Assembly (NCBI GenBank): GCA_021014325.1
Contig: CM037467.1
Location: 11,918,773-11,982,772, forward strand
DNA: 64,000 bases
From: Plazaster borealis
Taxonomy: Eukaryota; Echinodermata; Asteroidea; Forcipulatida; Labidiasteridae
Direction: 5' to 3'
The position numbers and the translations under genes are program-made. This document shows positions 26,101 through 37,053 of this stretch, piece after piece (positions within the stretch are counted from its first letter, which is position 1; each line of letters opens with the position of its first letter). The notes beneath the pieces were generated by a model. The model had not been told where the DNA came from and made no database searches. It saw nothing but the letters and a program-made list of their open reading frames with translations.

Positions 26101-28398
26101 TATTATGCGGTAAATGCAGCTCTACACAATACACAGTTAACCCTCCTACTGTCTGACCATTCAATATAATCCATGTAAGCCACTGTGGTTTTGAATGATA
26201 CATCAGATAAATTGCCAGCCTGCAATAATGGTATCATGTGGTGAATGCATCCACACATGTGTATGTGTACTGTGTACATGCATTCAAACTAACCCTGTAC
26301 ATACAGGGTTAGTTCTGTGCACACTTGTGCCAGCCTATACAACCCTTGCAGTTGAATGGTTTCAAAAGGTTGGTCAACTCGCTGAAAAATGTCACTAACA
26401 GAACAGACAGAGTCATTAATGTGATATGAGTGAACATTTTTTATCCTTTCATATCCCTCGGTGGGGAGTGAAAGTAGAAAATTTCAACAATAAGGCCCAT
26501 TTTAAAGTATTCACATGTACACGTACCATGCCCGACATGGGGCAGATGGTATCCCCCCCAATGTTCCCATACTTTAACACACATTTTCTTCTTGTACAGA
26601 AATACCCCCCCTAAACAATTTCAAAAGAATTCCTGAGATTCCAAGCAAACAATAAATACACAATGGGGGTGGGGGGTACACCATGCCCCATATGGAGCAC
26701 AGCATGAATGAATGTACATAATAGGCCTGGCAAATAAATTTTCTGTAAATTTGTTTTCTTGTGTGATTTACAATGCAATTTTGCGATCAGAGTTCTGGGC
26801 TTGATTTTACAAAGCCCTATGCCATCTTAAGATGAGTTGTCGATATTGATTGGTCTTGTGACATCACACTTTGCAGTTAAAAGACAGATTCGCACCTAAG
26901 ATCAATCTAAGCTCTTTGTGAAATCGAACCCTGGGGACAATTTCACAAAGGGCTAAAGATTGATCTTAACTGCAAATCAATCGTAGTTGCTAAGCAAAGT
27001 GGGATGTAACAAATACAAATCACTATGGTGATACTGACAACTCATCTTTACGATGAATCTTAGTGCTTTGTGCCCTAGTCTGGCTCCGGCTTCAGGTTCT
27101 GCCCACCATTTTGAATGCGTTTCACATGCCATGAGTACATAGACTCCTTGAAAATTAGCCAAAGCCAGTCAGCTGAAACCCATGGTATGGTTCAACCGCA
27201 GCAGCCGCACTGGCTGGCTGAAATATTCACTCACATTTGTAACACAAACAAACCCTATCAGCCGTACAAATATACACACAGACAGACATTGACATTTTAC
27301 TGGTGCATACTTATTCCGTTACTTGTCATAACTCATAATCCAGCACTATGTATTACACACAGTGCATGTTCACCCCACATAAATGCACTAACTCAATTGC
27401 TTATGTATGCCTTGCACAAAATATGAATGTATAAAACTTCCAAGAGAAAGCAGCTGGCAATATGTAGACACTTAGTAAACGTATTTATACAGCACAATCA
27501 GAAATCTAAATCATGTACTTACTAGTACAGCCGTGGACATACAGCAAACAGAATAATTAAGTTGATCTCTTCTGAAGGTGCCGTGGGACGGAATAACCAA
27601 GTTGACCAGAATAAGGTTACCAGCTACAATACCATGTCACGTGTACAATATGTGACTGGTATCCTGCTTGTTTTTGCTTAGCAGGACTGAGGGCCGTGGG
27701 CACAAATAACAATTGCTTATCACTGACTCAGGCATTCCAATCAGGGCCCAATTTCTTAGAGCTGCTAAAACACAAAAAGTAGCCAAGCACAACATAATTA
27801 TGCTTACCAGATTAAGGTTACCGGCTACAATACCATGTCACGTGTACAATATGTGTCTGGTATCCTGCTTGTTTTTGCTTAGCAGAATATTGTTAAGCAT
27901 CATCCTCTGTTTTGTAAAGCAGCTCTATGAAATTAAGCCCTGATCCAAGTCCAAGGAATTTGGTTTTGAGTGATATAGGAGAGGACGATAATTTGAGAAT
28001 TGAGGTCACCTGCAGACAAAGGGGCCTAGGGAGTAAGCGTTTTAAGTGCTGTTTCGTTAACATGAATTTTACATAATATTGTTTTGTTTTATAAGGAAAT
28101 TTAAACTGAACTCGTTTTTTTTGTATTACTTACTATAAACACGTAAAATGTCAGACAGGTCAAGATCCCATATTTTTACTTCTCCGAAATGCATCGCACG
28201 CCAACTATCACAAAGTGGCCCCACTTAAATGTTGTCTGGGAATTAATTCCAGACGAAAAGTGAGCATACTTCATTTTGAACGTCCCTCGGTGAATTCCAT
28301 GCACTATTCCGCCCTCGACGTATCATTACTTACGCTTTTTTTATCTCGTCCACCGAGGAGCCCTTGGGAACGCCAAGGACACCATAGTAATCCACCAT
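17111..28398 (-). CDS. DNAJB6: DNAJB6-like Hsp40 co-chaperone, complete, 8 exons
   Basis: Class B J-domain co-chaperone that stimulates Hsp70 and, in vertebrates, suppresses protein aggregation. Exons (minus): 28398..28334, 25808..25699, 25408..25355, 24865..24731, 24038..23954, 19530..19465, 17986..17879, 17204..17111. All junctions are GT-AG and keep frame, giving 717 nt or 238 residues; human DNAJB6 short isoform is 241. The J domain starts [10 protein letters not shown], with the HPD motif at residues 31-33 (KWHPDKNP). A Gly/Phe-rich region follows ([13 protein letters not shown], then [10 protein letters not shown] and SDFGSFG), then a Ser-rich stretch ([11 protein letters not shown]) and the conserved C-terminal motif [14 protein letters not shown] with KYVNG near the end. 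Stop TAG at 17113-17111. The Ser/Thr-rich segment is shorter than in vertebrates. DNAJB2 or DNAJB7 are alternative names, but the C-terminus fits DNAJB6 best. Introns carry tandem and inverted repeats. Confidence 0.93.
18053..18249. mobile_element. GGGCCCAATTTC-family element, copy 2
   Basis: agggcccaatttcatagagc at the left and gcagctgtatgaaaattgtg at the right. DNAJB6 intron 6. The beginning of another copy is at about 19142-19200. Confidence 0.75.
18478..18752 (-). repeat. tRNA-derived SINE, type A, copy 4
   Basis: Nearly full-length match to the copy at 227-503, including attctcagaaaagtgaaa, ccccagagaattattccagg and gtcctagaggtggaagg. It lies in intron 6 of the DNAJB6-like gene. Confidence 0.8.
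20757..21365. repeat. Tandem repeat of about 63-70 bp units in alternating types
   Basis: Roughly nine units of ttcctaatgctgg...aagctgcagct... In the first six, ggttaagctgcagctaccaa and ggcaaagctgcagctactga types alternate, making a dimer of about 135-140 bp. The last units are shorter and diverged. In DNAJB6 intron 5. Confidence 0.9.
21886..22004. repeat. 30-bp tandem repeat, about three and a half copies
   Basis: acattacatgtacacttttg followed by ttccttgtag, repeated without change three times. DNAJB6 intron 5. Confidence 0.95.
24430..24718. repeat. Intronic repeat with tandem subunits, forward copy
   Basis: Subunits with ggatgatattg, agacagtaggagggttaa and attaaccacatg occur two to three times. 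Inverted relatives lie at 25925-26190. Directly downstream of DNAJB6 exon 4, in transcript order. Confidence 0.75.
25253..25325 (+). repeat. tRNA-like SINE head, type C (Asn-like), copy 1
   Basis: tagtttagttggtagagtgc, then cacgttaatctggaggtcgc and aggttcaagtcctgctccag: A box and B box with an Asn-tRNA-like anticodon arm. In DNAJB6 intron 3, about 30 nt from exon 3. Confidence 0.65.
25925..26190. repeat. Intronic repeat with tandem subunits, inverted copy
   Basis: ttaaccctcctactgtctga, ccattcaatat.atcca and gcaatggtatca repeat twice and are the inverse of the 24.4-24.7-kb subunits. In DNAJB6 intron 1, upstream of exon 2 in transcript order. Confidence 0.75.
26524..26700. mobile_element. CCATGCCC-family element, copy 2
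   Basis: Same order of motifs as at 12.9 kb: ccatgcccgacatggggcag, ccaatgttcccatactt and accatgccccatatggagca. In DNAJB6 intron 1. Confidence 0.7.
26797..27080. mobile_element. TTTCACAAAG-type palindromic elements
   Basis: cttgattttacaaagccct is mirrored by gctctttgtgaaatcgaacc, followed by a second unit (caatttcacaaagggctaaa mirrored by gtgctttgtgccct). DNAJB6 intron 1. Confidence 0.6.
27743..27943. mobile_element. GGGCCCAATTTC-family element, copy 3, with a partial second copy
   Basis: Full copy with agggcccaatttcttagagc and cagctctatgaaattaagcc. A partial copy of its interior (ataaggttaccagctacaat to tgtttttgcttagcagga) lies just upstream at 27600-27690. DNAJB6 intron 1. Confidence 0.75.
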
Positions 28399-28719
28399 TC
28401 TGTCTGGATCTATGTGCTGCCAGAAGCACCTTCGAGCTTTCTAAATGGGTTGCTCAGTCACCTAATGCAGCAGGAAAAACAAACAATCATGATCAGATGG
28501 AAAGGTTCAAATGCTCCTACTCATCCGAGAAAGGAAGAGTTGCAAACGGTCGCAGGAGTGACTGTATCCCACCAATCAGGCCGCCCGACCCCCTCCCCCC
28601 CCCCTTCACAAACTGGTCAGGATAGGTCATGAATTGAAATTATAAAATCAGTGTTAATAATCAGGTGTATTGATTCAACAAATAAAAGAAAAATTCTGAA
28701 TAGGATACCATGGTGATTT

Positions 28720-28985
28720 GGGGTTGAACATTAGAAGAAAAATTGACTAGAGTGGGACTTGAACCTGCAACCTCCAGATTACCATGCCGGTGTGGTAGGA
28801 GATTCTGTCCCCCGGAGATTGTGTCCCCCCCATACGGCGAACTATGTACAAATTTCTTCTGATAGCGCCCTCTTTTGAATCAACCTCCTCCAGCCCATAT
28901 TAATTTTCCGTATGGGGGACAGAATCTCCGGGGGACAGATTTCCCTTGGACACCGGCGCTCCACCAACTGAGCTATCTAGCCCTA
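28720..28985 (-). repeat. tRNA-like SINE, type C, copy 3, split by an inverted-repeat element
   Basis: The minus-strand head lies at 28956-28985 (AGCTCAGTTGGTGGAGCGCC) and the rest at about 28720-28788 (GGTAATCTGGAGG, GGTTCAAGTCCCACTC). A 168-bp element sits between them. Confidence 0.75.
28788..28955. mobile_element. Small palindromic element (CGGTGT family) inside a SINE
   Basis: Arms are CGGTGTGGTAGGAGATTCTG on the left and, inverted, ggggacagaatctccgggg...acaccg on the right; the centre contains gatagcgccctcttttgaat. A decayed relative lies at about 14835-15000 (same gatagcgccctcttttgaat core). Confidence 0.75.
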
Positions 28986-29102
28986 ATGTTGGTGGTCTCC
29001 CTATTTTGTCAATGTCTTAGTTCAGGATGCCAGTCAGAAGCCATACAACATGTTGATCTAATTCATAGTGATACATGTACATGCCTCGTTCATACTGTCC
29101 AC

Positions 29103-29838
29103 AGGGCTCAAAATTAACATTAGACTCCAGGCCAAAGGCCAGGGCAGTGATTTTAGCATTTGGCCAGTAAATTCATGACCGATCTACTCTGGCAGTCATG
29201 TGTTTTTCAATTGAATATTAACACCTCACCTTGTAATATGTTTAATAACAAAATTTTAAAAAATACCTTGCAATGTTCGCTATAAAATATCTCTAAATTC
29301 TGTTGAGAATTGAAGTATACTCACCCAGAGTTAAATCTTCTCTAAGTGCTTGTTTAAATAAAAACAGGTTTGTTTCTTAATGTGAAACTGTGATGGTAAT
29401 TTTTTTTCTCCTTTGATTCCTCTAGTAATTCTAGTCCAGTAACCAAGTTGCGATAGCAATCATCACTTGAGCACACATTGTACATCTTGTACGTATAGCT
29501 CAGATCTTTTGTTTTTAAACTTTTGCTAAACTTTTGAAAGTTCAGCAAAAGAAATTAAGAGAAATGTGAACAAAACGTCCAGTGAATATCAGGGCTTGGA
29601 TTATGGGGAAAATCCACAAGACCACGGGGCTTGTCTGCTTTTCACTCAAAATGTTTGCTGGAACAGAATTGTTTTTAAGAGACCAGAAGCAAAATGAGAA
29701 CAAACATATTACAAAGTGAGGTATTCTTGTTCAATTGAAAAACACAAGACAAACAGACTTGTCTGGTCATGAGTTAACTGGCCCAACACTAAAACTACTG
29801 GCCTCAGGCCTGTGGTCCAGTGTAAAATTTGAGCCCTG
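29103..29838. repeat. GGGCTCAAATTTT-family repeat with inverted ends
   Basis: Left cagggctcaaaattaacatt and right taaaatttgagccctg; the interior has attgaaaaacacaagacaaa and tggcctcaggcctgtgg. Relatives: 40952-41210, 45671-46258 and 55470-55590. Upstream of the DNAJB6 start codon. Confidence 0.65.
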
Positions 29839-30551
29839 AAAGTGCTGACCTTATGTACAAGACATGTTGTCTAGTGAAGATTTTCTAGTGAAGATTTTCT
29901 AGGAATTTCAAGCCCTGGCACTGCAGATAATACAAATGCTATCGCTGTAATGCTGTTTCTGTTTTTTAAATAGATTTTCTTTGACTCATAGCACAGTTAT
30001 TTTGTAATACACCATACAATGTACGTAAGAAGCCTGTACTGTAATCACATGTGTACGTACATGTACGTCACACTACACCTTGTGTGCACCATGTTTTTTA
30101 TGTTTAGAGGCTAAAAGGGACAACCACTGCATGTACTTCTAACCTTCAGGGTGAGTTTACCGCTGTATGTTATCACAAAAGAACATCACTTCTGACAAAA
30201 CAGAAGAATTCCATTGTTTGCGTACAATACACATGGTCTATATTTTACCGCGCTGAGCATTGTGTAACCATCTATAGTTGCTGTGTTTACGGCAGCAGTC
30301 AACAGCTTTTAAAAGTCAAGAAAATGTCAGTTTTTGTTTACAATCTGGCATTTTGACAGAGAGCAAAGCAAGCATGAATTACAGAGATTATAGCAAGCAT
30401 GAATTTCATAAAATTTAAACCGACCGTTTCAGAAAAGGTTACACGTTTACAAAAATAAACCATAAACGCACAGATTGGAACAGCAACATGTGTTGAAAAA
30501 AAACCTGTTGGAAACAGCTTACAATCCAAAATGGCCGGTGGTATACAATAA

Positions 30552-30630
30552 CAAATGTTTGACCCTAGCAGAGTCTTTCTCAAAGGCTTAAATCGTTCAG
30601 CCTTTGAGAAAGACTCATCGTGTGTGAGGG
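30552..30630. repeat. Perfect 18-bp-stem hairpin
   Basis: gagtctttctcaaaggct, a 10-base spacer, and agcctttgagaaagactc; outer flanks tttgaccct and agggtcaaa also pair. A fragment of the left half recurs near 52440 (gaccctagcagagtctttct). Confidence 0.85.
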
Positions 30631-31496
30631 TCAAAATGAAAGGCCGTAATCAGCCTTTGTGAATTGTTTTATTTTTAACAGCTGCATGATTTTGTTGCTT
30701 GGTAACAGGATGAGTTTTTGTTTTTAGATTGATGAAGTTAATTAATTTTTTTTAACATTGAGTGAAAGGAATACAGTGCAAAACTGTCATTTTGGGGGTA
30801 AAAAACACACATAACAACATGATACATGTACATTGTAAATTGTCTGACTCTTGCAGATGTGTCCACAGAGAGTGTATCTACATGTAGGCCTTGTAGGCCT
30901 ATTGTAGGGCATGTAGGGGAGACAATTCAAATTCCAGATCTACCGACAGTAGGTACATGTAGCAGGCTTTATCAAAAAGGCATTTCCCCTTCCTCACCAT
31001 CCCCCATCCCCAAAATGAGATTGCCTGGAGAATGACCAAAACTCTGGTTTTCCAACAGTCGCACAAGATTCGGATATAGGTTTCAAACAAAGTAAAGTAC
31101 AATAGTAGAGTGCATGTAAACTCTTTAGGCAGTTATTTTTATCCTCATTAAGTGAAAGGAATACAGTGCAAAACTGTCAGGTTTTTGTCTGACTCCTTAT
31201 TTCAATTTTTCAGTCAAATTTCAGCTTCCCCATTGATCTTGTTCATTTTGCCATTGATATTAGACATGTCACATGGATTGTGTTGACAGCCGTACTAGTC
31301 TTTGTCTACAGGCTACGTCCTATGACCATTGAGGGCAGCATTCTCCACATTCTATTTCTATGGCCCTTTTTTAGAAACCATGACATTGGCTTGGGTTCTG
31401 GCTTTGGTTCCGGCTTACTCTTCGTCTTCCTGTTTGAAGCCCCATAACCAAGTGCCTCAGTGTTTTCAAAATTGTACTATAACTGAATGAGCCTAA

Positions 31497-31662
31497 AGCC
31501 CAGTTCATACTTCCTGCGAATGCTTCGTGCGTCACAGCTCTGTTTTTCGCTGAGAATGTTTCGGAAGAGTTCAGCACAGGGCAACTCTTCCGAATTGTTC
31601 GTGGCAAATTTGTGACGTAAAATTTCGCATCGCATTCGCAGGAAGTATGAACCGGGCTTTAT
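31497..31662. mobile_element. Inverted-repeat element, AAAGCCCAGTTCATAC family
   Basis: aaagcccagttcatacttcc and tgcgaatgc at the left; gcattcgcaggaagtatgaa and ccgggcttt at the right. Short CpG-containing interior. Upstream of DNAJB6. Confidence 0.85.
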
Positions 31663-32212
31663 CCTCAGCAGTTTTTGCTGGGTTTTGAATCGTGTCTACA
31701 GGGCATTTGTACACAGGTACCAACAAACACAAGTTGCATTCACTCGGACCCTACATCTGCCAGCCAGATAATGTCAAAATGTTTAAAAAAGCGTTGTTGG
31801 GTCCAGTAACTCGGGACTATACTTATATGAACCAAACTGAGGCAGGTTGGGAAAACAGTCAGGTCCTTTTTTTTTTATAAAGAGTATTCAGTAATATATC
31901 AATATTGCAAACAGGGTACACAACGAAAATGGTAGCGGTGTGATAATGGCCCATTGGGAAGTGTCTGTTCAGAAGCTACTGACAGGAATGTACATTATTT
32001 AATGTGTCTTATAAACGATTAGTCTGTTATAATTTTTCCTAATCATATTTTGTCAAATCATGATAAATGCAATCCAGTGAACCTCCCTCAGCATAAGCTA
32101 CCGAACGGGCCTAGACATGCAAATTGCAGGTACACACGCACGGATTGAGGGCTGATACGCATGAATTGCGAACCGATGCGCAAGAATTGTGTTCCGATAC
32201 ACATGAATGGGG

Positions 32213-32347
32213 GACTTTTGAGACGCTAGGTGGCAGCAGACTTACCAGGTAAATCCATTGTTCTCGGTAATGTGCGCATGCTCAGAACTACGTAAACAAT
32301 GAAAATTTACCTGGTAAGTCTGCTGCCACCTAGTGTTCCAAAGTCCC
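32213..32347. mobile_element. GGTGGCAGCAGAC-family palindromic element, copy 1
   Basis: cgctaggtggcagcagactt at the left is mirrored by aagtctgctgccacctagtg at the right, with gtgcgcatgctcagaa in the centre. Confidence 0.85.
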
Positions 32348-34123
32348 CCATTGAGGGCGATATGCGCAAATTGCAGCCGATACACCAAAACATTTTCTTT
32401 TTGTTAATATTAAAAACAATTTTTACTTCAGATAAAATTCACAAAAGTCTTTAGATAAAACCATAGAAATTAACCAAGTAACAGTAACACCAGGTACTGT
32501 GTGAACAAAACATTCTGAGGACCTCTTTCAATTCAGCGCGCTTCATGCTTTGTAGGCCCAAATTTCCAAAATTTTGGTCCAGAATGCCCTCACAGTTTTG
32601 AAAAATCCTGGGGATGAAAGGAAATGCAACAGGAAATATTTCCGAGGGAGTGCAACTTGCAAGTCCTTCTTTTCTGAATAATGAGCAGTGATAACTATCG
32701 GTCAGTGTAAGATCATATCCTACCTCCTCCATATGCATGGAGGAAGGAAAAGACTACCTTCCTCCATGCTCCATGGATCATTTGACAATTTTCAATCTAA
32801 CTAAGTAAACAAATCATCAATAAGATACAAACAAAACATTACAAAAATATTGTAAAAATCAAACAACTTAAGACTGGGAAAAATATATAGGAATAGGTGC
32901 TATACTACAGGAGATCTGACTGCCATCTTTTTCACTCATTACCACCACAAATGGTAATTCATATAAAAAATGGATGCTTGGCATGGTGAAAAGGGAAAGG
33001 TGACGGTACAGTACATTGTACAATGAACACTCAAAACCAACCCAAGGTAAACAGAACACTGGCAGAAAAGCAATGGGAATATTCCACGAACATCCGAGTA
33101 AATCGCTAGCCGAATTCGCAATGGAAACGTGACCCTAAATCGTAGAGGCCGCCGATGAACACAGCAAGAACAGTTCCAGAGACCGAGGATTGTTTGGAAT
33201 GCGAGTGCATACCGTGCTCTCGGGTGCCCTGGGCCTTACCGGCCCAATAAAACACCAACAAAATCCACAGTACAGACAGGCTCGAGTTATTGAGCGCAAA
33301 GGAAATAATTTGTTAGAGAAAAAGCCGTGAAATGTTTTGATTGTTCATACCTGTTTAAGCTGTTTTTATCGATGGTGGGTTGATCACTGGTTGATATCGC
33401 AGGTATGTCGTCTTCTCTTTCGATTTGAGATTGCGAAAAGTCAGTTTGAAATGTATTTATGAGGGGAAACTACCAACCGGGACTTCACTAAAATACACAA
33501 ATAGAAATTTCGCGATCGAATTGATCGTTAATGTTTTTGTGCGTGTGCAGAACGTGCATCATCTGCAGCTAGCTAGGCTCGAAGCAATGTGAACGTTCCA
33601 TTTTTTATAGGGGTGGCAGGTGAACTAAATATTTCGAGTTATCTTGAAATTGTTTCCAAAGAATATCTTACACACTAAAAACCTTATAAACTACAAAAAT
33701 GTTACATTTGGAATTTCAAATTGCACGATAATCACTGTAAGATATTTTAAATATTAAATTTTGATTCGTTTGTTGAAATGTGTCATGACCTATTTTTAAT
33801 TGTGACGTCCAAGAGCCATGTATAATTGCCCATCTTAAAATAATGTCCACTTTCCGAATAGCTAGCTGGACGACAATTCTTTTTTGATTTGGATTCCGCG
33901 AGGCGCGTATCTCAGTCAGTCGATGTCACCACCTCACGGTTATTATTTTGATAAGGCCTGATGAGTTAAACTTCTTCTTTGTAACAAAAACAATTTGAGC
34001 GGTTTAAACATGCGACCTCCGGGTTTTACATGCAGCGGCGCTCCCCCGGCCCCAGTGAGTAAACTATTGCACTACGGTGTTGGCTGGCGGCTCTCATCGA
34101 GGGTTTGTCACTACATGCACTAT

Positions 34124-35031
34124 GACCGCGTTTACACTTGATCCAGCAAGGAGGATCAAAGGAGGATCAGATCCTCCAAGGGCGATCAAGCTGATCGCTG
34201 ACGCGTTCACACTTGATCCTGATCTCGCATTGATCCCCCTTTGCCCGGCGTGAGTGAGGTCAACTGAACAAGGTTCATTGATTATGCACACACATTTGCG
34301 TGCGTTGCCAGGTGGTGCCAGCATACACGTGACCGCGCCGAAAAAAATCACTAAATTAACATCCATGAAAGCAGTATGTTTACTTACCATTTGTGCGCTT
34401 TTCAACACTGCTTTTTTCGACCATTAATTCATGGTTTCTACCTCCACGATTGGATGTTACGTTCTGACGTTTCCCGACACGCACACGCAACTCAGCTTCG
34501 CTCTCGCAGCACAGCAACACGCCGTACCCCCCCCCTCATGAGTAAAGTATTGCGCGCGGAATCGTGCGACGGCGCGAACAGCAGCATGCGGGATCGAGTT
34601 GATGGATATGGGGGATGGCAGCGCTGATAACTAGTGCTTCGTGTGTCCATCCGCTACAAGTTCGACTCACGCATTTTTCATGTCTGATTTTTCCTATATA
34701 TAATATTATATTTTAAATGGAGGATCAGTTTGTTTATTTGCGGTGTTGTTGCCATTAATTCTGCACAACTTTACCGCCGACAACTCGCCCGCGCCCCCAC
34801 TCTATTCGAGACCGGATCAAATTGCTGATCCTCCGGGGTCTGATCCTCCGTTTTTGTTTTTGATTCTGTAGGATCATCAGGATCAGATCTCGCAATAAAG
34901 GGGGATCAAAAAGGAAAATCAGATCTGATCCTGACTTTCTGCGTTCACAGCTGTTGATTGATCGCTTGATCGCCCTTGCAGGATCTGATCCTCCGTTGAT
35001 CGCCCTTGCCGGATCAAGTGTGAACGCGGTC
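34124..35031. mobile_element. 908-bp non-autonomous DNA transposon with long GATCC-rich inverted ends
   Basis: Ends gaccgcgtttacacttgatc and its near-exact inverse gatcaagtgtgaacgcggtc; similarity of the arms continues about 120 bp through many ggatcagatcctcc motifs. Both flanks carry tat. No transposase frame. The interior is CpG-rich. Between the DNAJB6 and CLP1 genes. Confidence 0.88.
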
Positions 35032-35254
35032 TATATCTCAGTCTTATCTTTGTGTCCCGTTTATAAAACATCCAGTCGTGGAACATGGAAATTGCTGATT
35101 CGATTCAAAGCAAAAAGATACTCAATTGAGTCAGAAACGCCCAGTCCAGTCAATTCAAAGTTGTCCATCTTGTGGGAAAATGGGTCACTGGGTCACGAAG
35201 CCGCATAAACGACCTATTTAAGTTTTAGTTCAAAAGAGCCAACACAAAGTTTGT

Positions 35255-35345
35255 TGGGGTGGTGTTTGTTTATTTGTTTGTTTGTTGGGGTGTTTGTTTG
35301 CTTGTTGGGGTGTTTGTTTGTTTGTTTGTTTGGTTGGTTTATTTC
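35255..35345. repeat. GTTTGTTTG/GGGGTG low-complexity tract
   Basis: Runs of tgtttgtttgtt with repeated tgttggggtgtttg. Confidence 0.9.
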
Positions 35346-36084
35346 CATTTGCACAACAACTTGAAAATACATAAAATAACAACAGTCATAATCTTGTAAT
35401 GAAAAAGTGTAATAATTAAGTCACAAATGGCGGTAACATCCAGTGGAGTATGACTACGTTAGGTAGGGTGAGGCTATTTTTGGCCTGGGATAAATAAATG
35501 TGCCTTTAAGCTAAATCGCCGTATTTTTGACCGTGAGAGGGCGTTTGTGGACCAATTTTTACGTGATGAAAAAAAGTAAACAAGCGGGTTTTTTTATTTT
35601 TATTTTTTTATTATGTTTCTGTGTTTCGTGACTGATGTAAGAAAAGTACATACCGGCAATTACAATAAGATGAAACTGTAATTGTGATGCAAGACATTCC
35701 CTGAAGAAAGCGCCCCATGCGGTCAAATATGGTCAATTGGAAACTTGTTTCAGCGATCCATCTTTTACACATCTTTTCCCCATGCAGATCTGCATGGGGG
35801 AGTCTGTTTGTTACAGTCACGATGGGTCATCGGGAGATGCTGGATTTAATAATATTTTTATCAGAAAATATGCAAAGATTGACAAATTAAGACACCCAAA
35901 GTGGAGATACTTCAGATGAATAGCACTATGCAGGCTATACATTTATAACTTTCAAACTATAATCCCTCACAAACAAGTCCTATATGATTCCTAATAGGAC
36001 AAATTCCTATATTAGAATTCTATCACAAGGATTCCTGCTGATGATTTCTATGGGTTTTTCGTAACTTCCTCGATTCCTATAATG

Positions 36085-36190
36085 GGATTCCTGTAGTTTT
36101 TGTGTGTTTTTTTGTGTGTGTTTTTTTTGTGTTGTTGTTGTTGTTGTTTTTTGTTTTTTTTTTTTTTTTTTGGGGGGGGGTTGTAAGGGA
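36085..36190. repeat. T-rich and G-run low-complexity tract
   Basis: tttttttgtgtgtgttttt, gttgttgttgttgttg, then a long T run followed by a G run. Confidence 0.9.
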
Positions 36191-36879
36191 TGGCTCCCCG
36201 CCCCAAAATGTTTACTTGAGGACGATTTATTGTGAACTTTTTGTGAACTTTTTGAAATGCTTATTTCGGTGGGGGAAAGGCAGTCCATGGACCGCTTATT
36301 ATAGTATTCCTTTCGGAGGGGGGGGGGGCACAATCCACCATTGGGGTCATAAAACTGCATGCGAAAGGCCACTGTCTGGTATTAAAGCTTCGATTGGGGC
36401 CTTGGATACGGGCTAAATGAACACAACTCTGCATGTGCCGCCGAATAAACTGATATACAGAAACGTGATAATTAGACCTATCTCAGGAATTATTATAACA
36501 AGAAAATAAAAGTCTCATTGTCATAGCATTGATAGCCGTTTCAAAAACCACTCCGGCAGAATTTACAATTGGGCTTGCTAAAAAGAAAAGGTCTGGTGCA
36601 GTGAATTAACAACAGTCATAACCTAGACTTCTCAGAAAATATGCATATTACTGTGTTGCATGCACTTTCCCATAGCGCGCATACGCGACTCGACTGTTTG
36701 TGTGTATATTTAATATATCGCACAAAACAATTTACGTGCCTCGATCGAGCAGAAACTCAATCTTTAAATTGTTGTTTTCCTTCTAGTATTACTGATTTTT
36801 TGTTATATTTCAGATTGTTTGTATATCATCAACATGAATAAGTAATAGCTTCCGACATTTTGTGGCTACTAAGGAGTGA

Positions 36880-37053
36880 TTTACGGTGTCTTTTTGAGGG
36901 GAACTTTCACGCAAGTTATTGCCGGTGTGACTTAATGACGAACGAGCCACCACCAGCTCACAGCTGAACGGTGTACCGTGCAATCGAACTTTACTACGGT
37001 TTGCAACAAGCCAGCCACGGTAGTGAATTAAAGTCCGAGAACCAATTCACAAC
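36880..37053 (+). promoter_or_regulatory. CLP1 5' region
   Basis: The 170 bp before the CLP1 ATG have more CpG than the surrounding AT-rich DNA and no recognised repeat. The ATG is in context aacATGG. Probable 5'UTR and core promoter; no TATA box was recognised. Confidence 0.35.

Larger units (their letters stand above)
28399..36879. other. Intergenic DNA upstream of both DNAJB6 (minus) and CLP1 (plus)
   Basis: No protein-coding exon was recognised. Elements at 28.7, 29.1, 30.55, 31.5, 32.2 and 34.1 kb fill much of it. A CpG-containing stretch at 33.1-33.5 kb has a minus-strand donor-like AACAG|GTATGA at about 33351 and could hold a non-coding first exon of the DNAJB6-like gene; this is speculative. 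Confidence 0.5.

Noticed and set aside
28215..28625. 136-codon plus-strand frame opposite DNAJB6 exon 1
   Set aside because: Shadow frame antisense to a real exon and its upstream region, with no family resemblance.
33152..33247. Small frame (about 31 codons, Cys-rich) on the plus strand followed by aataaa
   Set aside because: Too short, no homologue recognised; the opposite strand is equally open.
36007..36372. 121-codon minus-strand frame
   Set aside because: Runs through a low-complexity A/T and G-run tract.
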